The notes beneath the pieces are model-generated. The model was not told the DNA's origin. It did not search any database and saw only the letters and a program-made list of their open reading frames with translations. DNA of 64,000 bases, from positions 310,001 to 374,000 of the forward strand of contig JAVJAP010000335.1 of the NCBI GenBank assembly GCA_034770075.1, in the 5' to 3' direction. This stretch comes from Aralia elata. Lineage: Eukaryota > Streptophyta > Magnoliopsida > Apiales > Araliaceae. The stretch's first letter is position 1; each line of letters opens with the position of its first letter. Positions 55,762 to 64,000 of this stretch are shown piece by piece. The translations under genes and the position numbers were made by a program.

Positions 55762-57359
55762 TGATAAGTAGGTTTCATACCTACTTATTGGATACTATTC
55801 TGCTTCATTTGTTGCTTAACTAGTAGCTCCATAGTATGTTTTCATGCATTTTTCTCTTCTTTTTGATATCGCTTCACTATTTGCATTATATGGCTTTTGC
55901 ACAGTTTTTGGTTAATTTGACACGAGTTATGATGCCATTTGTTGTATGGGAGCTAAATGAATAATTATTACTTGCACAGTGCGCGAGAATCGAGGAAACA
56001 AACTAGGTACAACAGTGCAGCAGCAAGCTGACAGACGGCGCAGCTGCGCCCTCCCTTTTCCTACTGAAGCCCTCAGCGCAGCTGCGCCCATTTTGCAAAG
56101 GATTCCGGCGCAGCTGCGCCTGTCGCCAACCAGCCATGCAGACACGTTCCAGACAACGAAGCAGCACTACCAAAAATCATGCAATGCCAGATTTTGAGGA
56201 ATTAGTGGAATGAAGCTTTATCAGTGGGGAATCAAAATAAGTCAAAAGAACACAAAATGAGCATGTAATATATTGATCTGAGAACTTAATTGAAGGGAGC
56301 TTCTCCTACACGAAAATTAGAAAAGTTTACGGCATTTTTAGTTCAAAGATTGAAACAACCATCTGAGCATCAATTTTGCTTGGAAATTGAAGAATGGAGC
56401 TATATGGATGCTGAATTAAAGATTTGGAGCAAGAAATAAGGAATCAACACAACTTGGAAAATCATCAGAAGTTGTAGATACGGAAGAACTGAAACAGGGA
56501 GCTTTAATATTTTCAATTTTTGATTAATTTTCCTATTCTGTAATTATGATGATGAACCAATTGTGTATGATGAATTCTATTATTGTCATTATGAACTAAA
56601 CCTAATTCTTGGGATTATAATGGATCTTTTGCATTACTAAAAATTAAAATGCTTCCTTATTATTGCTAGTTGATTATGAAATGAATGTCTAGCATAATTT
56701 ATACTAAATGTTTAATTGCTTGATCACCAATTACCGTGATAATTTATATGGAATTGAGAAAGGAAGTATAAATTGAGATCTGATTATGCTAGCATATGTT
56801 CATAATTTTTACATTCCTCGTGAGGTTATGTTTCGTGCTTAGGATAGAGATATACCGAAGCACCATATGTGGCCAATTGAGAACTTATACTTAAACCCTC
56901 TTGATTGTAATTCACATAGGAATATAGTGCGTTAGTCATCTAGGGTGTTCACATTCATTCTATCAATTGTGGATTTAGTGTGATATGAATATGGTGCATC
57001 GAAAGGTGGTCATATTTCACATTCGTGTTCTCGACCAACATTCCATAATAATCAATTAGCAACAATAGGAAGCATGGAAATCTAAGTTTGCAATAAGTGA
57101 AATTATAATCCCAAACTCATAAAATCTGTATTTATACAATCATAATTTGTTCTATTTGTTTCTTTAATAATCATTAGACAATTTCATCATTGTACTCAAT
57201 TGTTTAAAGAGACCGAAATAATTATAAAACTGGTATTTGTAGTCGTAAATGTGATTCTATTCCTCGTGGGATCGATAATTTACTTACTTTATATTACTTG
57301 TGGATCACGTGCACTTGCGTGTATGAGTCATATTTGTTATATATACAAATATCCCAACA
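55762..57359 (+). repeat. 3' LTR of the Athila element, 1598 bp
   Basis: It starts TGATAAGTAG and ends ATCCCAACA. The terminal hairpin is conserved (55764-55773 with 55779-55788). Three palindrome units lie at 56037, 56075 and 56107, against four in the 5' LTR. Confidence 0.95.
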
Positions 57360-57364
57360 GGTAG
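57360..57364. repeat. Right target-site duplication GGTAG of the Athila element
   Basis: Identical to 45586-45590. Confidence 0.95.
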
Positions 57365-58856
57365 CAGAGCTGCCTGAGCTACTGAAGGTCGGCCGTCGTC
57401 GTTGTCCTTAACCTTTGACATAGTTATTCTTCACAACCGACGCCCTCTCCTACAATTCCTGATCAATCTTCGGACGCGGGGTGCCTTTAGGATAACGGTC
57501 ATCCATTAAACTCTTATAAGTGTCCTGTCAGCAGGTTAACAATTAAATAGTTACAAATAAATATAAAATGATAAAGAATGACGTAAAAATTTAAGCTACA
57601 TATCAAAGTTATAAAAAATTATTACCGCTATCTGGATAGCCTCTGGCATACCATCGCGGGTGGCCACATACACCTCCAGCCAATGGATAGGCTGACCCTG
57701 AGACTGAGCCTCCTACATAACATGCTCTCATATTAATATGTAAACATGTAATATTCTACAAACCATGGCAGCTGACATAAAAAGATCATAAAACCAACAA
57801 CTTTGCTATTCATACGTACCCTGACAGCAATATGTTGCAGCTGTGAGATACTGTCACCCCTGTAGGTGCCTTTTGCCTTATCGCCTTCAGGTGCACCTGA
57901 GGCTCTGTTCGAGGCAGCAGTCTTGCATCTCTTGACCCAACTCTCAGCTCTCCACTAGTCACACATATCAGCCCATATGGACTGCGTGCACCACCAAGGG
58001 CTATGCTCATGCATGAACTGCTTGCCCTGTCCTAGATGGTCTATCTCTGCATTATGTAGGGCTTTCTGTCATTCTTTATTCAAATTATCTTTAGTCCTGA
58101 CTGCGCATTTCTGCCAGAACAATGTCTGAATAACTGACGCCTGCACGTCATCCCACCTATACCTCTTCTGCAAGAAAAATAACAACAATAATATTAAAAC
58201 GGTGATAGTAATAACAACACATGGACCTATATAAACAATATTAGTGAATTACTTATATTATGTCTCGGAAATAAAAAAAATATACTTGAAATTCAGCCCA
58301 AAATACATCCTTGTGTGCGAGAGGCGTGCTCGTCCAGTAATCACTGGCGTAGGCCAGTTCTGCAAATACAACTATGAAATGCACTTGACAATCTTGCGAT
58401 CTTGAAAGTCACAAAAATATACAACAATTTACATTAAAAATAAGTAATTTTTATTTAATATTTAAAGCAATTTACATTAGTATTTCTCTTCGAAACAATG
58501 GTAACATAAAATATGGCTGAGATAATAGGTAGATAACGTACATGCTGTTCGGAGGAGGTCTAATCTGAATCTGAATACACTTATCTGGGTTAGCTGGGGC
58601 CTTCGGGACATGATTAGGCCCCCGACCCAAGCCGCGCTTTCTCTGCGCTGCTTCAGAAGACATCTGTATGCCTAAAAATTAATGGATGTTATTACGAGTT
58701 ATATGACATTAAATATACAAATAAAATGACAATAATGACAGGTAATTTGATTTTATAGTTATTTTATAATTATTATAATCACCAAATAAGTAGGATATGT
58801 AATACAGGACAAACTAAACATACATGTTAATGAAAATCGTTGTTTGAGTCAGAATC

Positions 58857-59720
58857 ATTTTATATATGTATTGGAGATTCATAACTATCATCTTCTTCAG
58901 ATGAAGTGTCGGTGTTAGTCAATAACTCTTCCTCCTCAATATCACTGTCATATGGCACAAGTACTAACTCAGGATTCAATTCATCAGGTTCATCTCCACC
59001 CTCTAAGTGGAGTAATTCATTGTTGTCCTCCACATTTATTATCGGAGGTCTATGAAGCATCTCCTCTTGGTAGAACTCACCGTCTACTACTTGGACACGA
59101 CTACGGGCGGGAGTATGAATTATAACTTGCCAATCTGCAGGCGGTCTATCCCTTTTCCTAACAGGACTAAGAGTGTAGTATACTTGTACTGTTTAAGTTG
59201 GCAACACAAATAGTGCGTTGACGTACGTGGACCTATGAAGATCAATATCGACGATTCCATGTCGATCGACACGTATCCCTTTTTCTGAATCAAACCAACG
59301 ACACTTAAACAAGTTAATATATCCTCCATAAGTACCCTTGTACGACAACTCAATGATTTCCTCCAATTCCCTATAAAAGGCACGACCAAGCTCGTTGTAA
59401 CAATCTCCTTGAACATACACTCCAGGGTTAGTTGTTCTTTTACCGCGAGCATATCTTTGTATAAAATTGGCAGCCATTTATTTTGTAACCATTGCGGCTG
59501 ACTTGGTCCCTGTCTGGGCCCATACCTACACTTCTAACAAGGGCATCTGATCTTGTTCTGACCATTCACACATTCCGGGTGACTATACGCATAATCTAGA
59601 AACACTAGACAACTAGTTCTAAATTCAGTTGTAGCACCAATCTGGGCATTTGACTTTCGTCTTCTCATCCAACTACGGTCTGAATAGAGATCCATGATAC
59701 CACGGTACCTACTACACACA
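58857..59720 (-). pseudogene. CACTA transposase (TNP2 type) with the catalytic core deleted
   Basis: At 59719-59537 the frame has MDLYSDRSWMRRRK and ends KIRCPC, the N-terminal transposase-associated domain that opens TNP2 proteins. Within about 60 bases the sequence jumps to a C-terminal domain (ELSYKGTYGGYINLFKCRWF) at about 59480-59195, of the DUF4216 type. This runs on in one frame, past a TAA at 59193-59195, to an acidic C-terminus ending at 58860. The several hundred residues of the transposase core that should lie between are missing. TNP2 would cut and join DNA at CACTA ends; this product could not. Confidence 0.8.
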
Positions 59721-60330
59721 AGAATTATTGTATTCCCCTTGTTAGAGATTTACAACTCTTCCCAATCATATGATGCATATAAATACATATAGATGTATCT
59801 TTATGTAAGCATATGACTTGAGTATACTTGTAAGCATATGACTTGAGCATACTTATAAGCATATGATTAACATTTAAGCATACTTGTAAACATATGACTT
59901 GGGCATACTTATAAGTATATGATTAACATTACAACATACTTGTAAGCTGTTGTTGTTTAAGGGTGTTCAAACAATAACACAGCTCTAACCATACATGGTC
60001 AAACCATAATGAAAAGAATGAACAACTTACTATAAGGGATAGGTTGCCAAATTCTAATCTCAAATGGCTAGAAGAATGATGGCCCCTTGATGCGCCACTC
60101 TCATCCAGTTCACACATCGTCGCCCTCTCTGCCTCTCTATCTATTGGATTGTTACTTCCTTAGTTCACTTACAATGCACTAACAACTTTGGGGGGTGGAA
60201 GAGCTAGCTCTACGTACATATATGGCTAAGCTCTCTCCCTGCAGGACAGTTCTTAGCCCCTACTTGCCCTCTACAATGCCCAATACTCAGCCCCCCAGCA
60301 GACTCAGCAGTCCTATCATAGTCCAGCTTG
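59721..60330. other. Non-coding CACTA sequence upstream of the transposase relic
   Basis: A short repeat AAGCATATGACTTGAGCATACTTGT recurs in variant form four to five times at 59800-59945. No gene is supported. Confidence 0.55.
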
Positions 60331-61130
60331 CACAATCCCTCAGTTTGCTTTTATTATTTTATATTATTTTATTTAGTATTGAGAAACTTAAGTAAATACT
60401 ACTTAGTTCATTATTTTATTTAATTTAATTTTACTTATCTTTATTTTATTTTATTTTATTTTATTTTGAATTATTTATTTTATTTGTTTAATTTTATTTT
60501 AATTTTATTATTTTATATTTATTTTATTTAGTATTGAGAAACTAAGTAAATACTAATTAGTTCATTATTTTATTTTACTTTATTATAGTTTAATTTGCTT
60601 TATTTTATTTTATTTTGTATTATTTTATATTATTTTAGTGATAAGAAACTAAGTAAATACTACGGTAGTTCATTATATTATTTATCCACATTTATTTTAT
60701 TTATTTTATATTATTTTATTTAGTATTGAGAAAACTAAGTAAATACTAATTAGTTCATCATTTTATTTTATTTTATTTTATTTTACTTTGCTTTATTTTA
60801 TTTTATTTTGTATTATTTTATATTATTTTAGTGATAAGAAACTAAGTAAATACTACTTAGTTCATTATATTATTTTTTATTTAATTTTATTTTATTTTGT
60901 ATTATTTATTTTATTTTATTTGTTTTATTTCATTTTAATTTATTTTATTTTGTATTATTTTATATTATTTTATTTAGTATTGAAAAACTAAGTAAATACT
61001 ACTTAGTTCATTATATTATTTATTTTATTCTCTCATATTTTATTTTGCATTATTTTATTTTATTTTATTTGTTTTGTTTTACTTTTATTCTTTGATTATT
61101 TATTTATATTATATTATTTCTTCTTTTGGT
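60331..61130. repeat. Low-complexity TTTTA-rich tract with an embedded 40-bp minisatellite
   Basis: TTTTA pentamers dominate. Six copies of a unit around GAGAAACTAAGTAAATACTA followed by TTAGTTCATTAT start near 60380, 60532, 60640, 60724, 60832 and 60978. It lies in the upstream part of the CACTA element. Confidence 0.88.
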
Positions 61131-62119
61131 TATCGAGTGAAGTTGTATAGCCGAGTTTAGAGTTTATTAGATGGAGATTTAATTTATTAGTGATTAGTGT
61201 TTAATTTTCTAATAAATAGCAGCCATTAAAGTTTATTGTCCAAATTCTTCAAAGATCTCTATAATTTTGCTCATTCAGCACCCCTTTATCCCCCATGCTG
61301 CTAGTGCCCCAAAATGTACTTCAATAAAAAAGTACTAAATAATTGACACCCTTAGAAACACAAAATTAGATCATAGTAATTGCACTTAACATGAACACAG
61401 TTCACAACTCCCTACATCAAGTCATTACCAACTCTTAGGAACCAACTAAAGCAAATGTATAAATGGAATATGAAATTTACTCAACTTTGATGAACTCAAC
61501 ACACCTAATAAAAGAGAAGCAAGTTTAGCACATGAAACAACCTTATATCTAAAATGCAAACATAAATCAAAGCAATAGCAATGCATCCACATAACATATA
61601 AGTATTTATAAAAATACTAATTGAGCTCATGAACACAGTTATTGAAATTATAAACGGTAACTGACAAACAATGCCTACGCGCCTAGTGCATACAATACGA
61701 TTCTAGATGTATTAAACAATACAGTGGGATAGATTTGCACAATTTTTAGCTAATAGCAAAAGTTCAGAAACCACATTAACAGAAATTTGTAGAACCACTT
61801 GTGTCTAAATACATATCAATCCACTATTTTAATTAAGCAGCAAAATAGAAACAAAGACATGGTAATTTATATTGAGAAAGTAAAATAATACAAATACTAC
61901 AATTTATTCACATTGATATATACATATAGAGAGAAAAAGAATGAACTGAATGAATGATTACCAAGGATATTAGAGGAATGTGTCTAAACAGGGCCAAGAA
62001 GAATCCAGTTGGTCCCTAGTCGGCGGTAGAGGCGGCGGCCGAGGGGGGGGGCCTCCCTCTCCTCTTCTTTCTTTCTTTCGTCTGCAGCTAGAACAACTGT
62101 CTGGATCTGATTAGATTAA
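61131..62119. other. Non-coding CACTA sequence near the right end
   Basis: AT-rich without ORFs. A short GC-rich patch with a run of nine G lies at 62020-62060. Confidence 0.5.
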
Positions 62120-62385
62120 AATTCATCAGCGACCGCTATCAGCGATCGCGTGCGGTCGCTGTTTTTAATGACGTGGATTTATCAGCGACCGCACGCGGTC
62201 GCTGATAGTTAGTGGTCGCAATAACCTTCTCGCCAACTATTGCACCAAAAATTTTTGGCGGCTAATTAGATCAGCGACCTATTAACTAGCGACTAAATTT
62301 GGGTTTGGTCGCTAATAGCGGTCGCTATTTACTCTAATTAGCGACCGGAAATGCGGTCGCTGAAAATATTAGTCGTTGTTGAAGG
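62120..62385. repeat. Right subterminal repeats of the CACTA element
   Basis: Many copies of GCGACCG/CGGTCGC occur, often as nearby inverted pairs such as CAGCGACCGCACGCGGTCGC. They mirror the left subterminal region at 44545-44880. Confidence 0.87.
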
Positions 62386-62399
62386 TTTTTCTTGTACTT

Positions 62400-63250
62400 A
62401 GTTCTCAAATATTATTACACATTTCAAAAAAATATATCACTAAAATCTTTTCATCACCATATCAAACTCCAAGTCACATTTTATTATCTGCATAAGCAAA
62501 CTGTCTACTCTAAACTGTTTAAGGTCTCACAAAATCTATTGAATTTCATCACCTTAATATCTAATCATTTAATGAATCAATCTTTCTCTTAGTGCAAAAC
62601 CTTAATCTAATAAATTTTAAAATCTCTTCTTACTATCACAAAGAAACTTCATACAACATAACTTCAATATTCTACTAGAAAATAGTCGCAAAATTGATTA
62701 TTAGCCTCAAATGATTAATCTACTTACCTCGAATATCTACAACTCAAGTTTACAAGAGATCATCTATACTTAATAGTTTTCACTTTATCATCAATACACA
62801 TACCTCACATCATCCACAAGCTCAACAAAAATCAAAGCATAACCCAAATCAAATCATCAATTCTAAGTTCATGATAAATTGTCACCAAAAATAACTCTAA
62901 TAAATAATTCTCCAAAATCAAATACTTGCTAATACAAATACCCACATCATAATCGCATTACATATATGATCATTTCTTAATAGTACGTACACAATATAAC
63001 CTCATTCTCCTTAATGATCCAATCACAATTCTTAAATAATATCATTGCTCTATCACATAACAATAATAACCTTGACAAATTATCTCACTTTTTTCAAAGC
63101 AATTACAAATTGAAGAGAGAACGACAACCGGTCAAAATTAAAACCAACCAAATAGAGAACTAAATCGATACAAACCTCCTACGTCTACTCGGTGATTTAC
63201 CCATAACTCACAGGTCAAGCCTAAAGACAATCTTCAAAATCATAACCTAA
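62400..63250 (-). other. Non-coding sequence, possibly the leader of a minus-strand gypsy element
   Basis: AT-rich with no gene. It lies on the internal side of the primer site at 63251-63262, so it would be the 5' untranslated part of that element. Confidence 0.4.
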
Positions 63251-63262
63251 GCTTTGATACCA
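63251..63262 (-). other. Primer-binding site, tRNA-Met type, minus strand
   Basis: The minus strand reads TGGTATCAAAGC, four bases after an LTR end reading GGTGTTACA. Confidence 0.72.
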
Positions 63263-63266
63263 TCTC

Positions 63267-63612
63267 TGTAACACCCTGAACCAGCTACAGGTCCGAAGTG
63301 CTACACGCCGCAAGCCCAAAGGCCCGCAAGACAACAATATCAATAGCGCCCAACCCAAACATAAAATTCAACAATAATCTTAATTAAACCCATCAAATAC
63401 ATCTTTCAAATCCATTTTCAAATGAAAAACCACCAAAAATCAAAATCGAAAATGGAGATGCGCGTAGCTCCCCGAAAATAAGAGTCTTATTATAATTTCA
63501 ATGACAAAAGAAAAAAATATCTTAAACTAGCTCCAACCATCCAAAGCATATCAAATAAGTGTTTCACTATCAACGATGAGACCTGTAAAAATTTATGTAA
63601 GGGGTGAGCGAT
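63267..63612 (-). repeat. Partial LTR of a gypsy-type element on the minus strand
   Basis: On the plus strand it begins TGTAACACCCTGAACC, which is the inverted LTR terminus. It contains the GC-rich patch CGCAAGCCCAAAGGCCCGC. It appears cut at 63613 by another LTR-like start. Confidence 0.6.
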
Positions 63613-64000
63613 TGTAATGTCCAGGAATTTTCAAACGTTGTATCAAATTTATTTTGATAAATAAAATTCGTTTTATTTAATTTTACCAATTTAATTGGAT
63701 CCGTGTAGGTATTATTATTTAATTAAATAATTATGTGGTCCAATAATTTTCTTGCATTAGAAAGGGCTCATAAATAGTTTGATTTAAATTAGTGGGCTAA
63801 CCCTAAGAATTTAATTTCAAGAAAATTGGGAAGAAAATTCAATAAATAATTTTGTCATTATCGAATGTAATAATCCGAATGAGAAATTTTGGTAAGACAA
63901 ATATTTTAAATAATTAATTGAATTAATTATTCACTTTAAATATTAGAACATAATATGGGTAATTTAAAGTGGACCACTAATCTTTTAATTAGATTGGCCC
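63613..64000 (+). repeat. Possible start of another Tekay-like LTR, running off the window
   Basis: TGTAATGTCCAGGAATTTTC resembles the LTR starts at 6574 and 40481. A second similar start, TGTAATAATCCGAAT, occurs at about 63867. No partner LTR is in the window. Confidence 0.4.

Larger units (their letters stand above)
45591..57359 (+). mobile_element. Complete Athila-type Ty3/gypsy retrotransposon, 11,769 bp
   Basis: Two LTRs (45591-47213 and 55762-57359), a tRNA-Asp-type primer site, gag, protease, RT, RNase H, integrase, an extra 3' ORF and polypurine tract are all present, with a perfect 5-bp target duplication. The extra ORF after pol, the G-rich polypurine tract and gag/pol sequence style place it in the Athila lineage. 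Several stops and two frameshifts make the proteins non-functional. It inserted into exon 5 of the CACTA second gene. Confidence 0.95.
45190..58663 (-). pseudogene. CACTA second gene (plant Ptta/En/Spm type), six exons, split by the Athila insertion
   Basis: The probable start ATG is at 58663. Exons inferred from GT/AG borders and protein content: 58663-58542, 58359-58286, 58167-57820, 57712-57626, 57534-57365 joined across the insertion to 45590-45397, and 45243 to about 45190. The third exon contains RYRWDDVQASVIQTLFWQK and a segment ending RCKTAASNRASGAPEGDKAK, in the style of plant En/Spm-associated proteins. Stops are visible inside (for example TGA near 58074, TAG near 57957), so it is decayed. 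The Athila element interrupts exon 5 and its GGTAG duplication is exonic. Confidence 0.75.
44530..62399 (-). mobile_element. CACTA (En/Spm) DNA transposon, deletion derivative, interrupted by an Athila element
   Basis: The left end CACTACAAGAAAAAA (44530-44544) and the right end TTTTTCTTGTA (62386-62396, then CTT instead of GTG) are CACTA terminal repeats. Subterminal regions at both ends are filled with GCGACCG motifs in both directions. The genes read leftwards on the minus strand. Without the 11.8-kb Athila insertion the element is about 6.1 kb. The catalytic transposase core is missing and the right terminus is mutated, so it is non-autonomous and probably immobile. No 3-bp target duplication remains. 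Confidence 0.88.

Noticed and set aside
57360..58663. Host gene with six exons
   Set aside because: The exon protein resembles En/Spm-associated proteins, lies between CACTA ends and contains stops, so it is transposon-derived.

Overview
This window is a piece of plant (angiosperm) nuclear genome that is almost entirely transposable-element and endogenous-virus sequence. I find no host gene, rRNA or tRNA gene. The plant origin follows from the families present: Ty3/gypsy elements of the Tekay, Athila and Tat types, a CACTA (En/Spm) transposon, a Stowaway MITE, a Mutator-like MITE and an integrated plant pararetrovirus (Caulimoviridae). I cannot name the species. Most reading frames are broken by stops, many of which look like C-to-T or G-to-A changes.

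Layout. 1-9689: a Tekay-type chromovirus with a partial 5' LTR, an intact extra ORF upstream of gag, a decayed gag-pol-chromodomain frame and a 3116-bp 3' LTR. 9690-11903: AT-rich sequence with old repeats. 11929-25496: a complex pararetrovirus insertion lying between TA microsatellites. Copy A is on the minus strand and has a full-length 1460-aa polyprotein. It is joined head-to-head, through a scrambled junction, to copy B on the plus strand, which has a 1987-bp deletion and carries its 3' region twice. A and B form a 4122-bp inverted repeat. 25555-29470: MITEs, tandem repeats and a (CG)n(CA)n(TA)n tract. 29470-32175: remnant of a Tat-like gypsy element. 32176-36692: truncated Athila-like element. 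36693-44164: non-coding Tekay-like LTR element with a truncated 5' LTR. 44530-62399: a CACTA element on the minus strand that lost its transposase core. Inside one of its exons sits a complete 11.8-kb Athila element (45591-57359) with a perfect 5-bp target duplication. 62400-64000: flanking LTR-type sequence.

What works together. Within each LTR element the order PBS, gag, protease, RT, RNase H, integrase, polypurine tract and LTR is recognisable, but no element in the window has a complete intact protein set. The virus copies supply movement protein, capsid-protease-RT-RNase H polyprotein and a third ORF in genome order around a tRNA-Met primer site; I estimate a genome of about 7.7 kb.

Strongest unusual signals: (1) a 14-bp palindrome (GGCGCAGCTGCGCC and variants) repeated 15 times in the Athila element, in both LTRs, in gag and in the 3' untranslated region, mostly phased near 32 bp, with analogous but different palindrome arrays in two other LTR elements; (2) an RNA-type hairpin with compensatory changes, in four tandem copies in one Athila-like element and one copy in the other; (3) the long pararetrovirus inverted repeat in a TA microsatellite; (4) an intact coiled-coil ORF upstream of gag in an otherwise decayed Tekay element.
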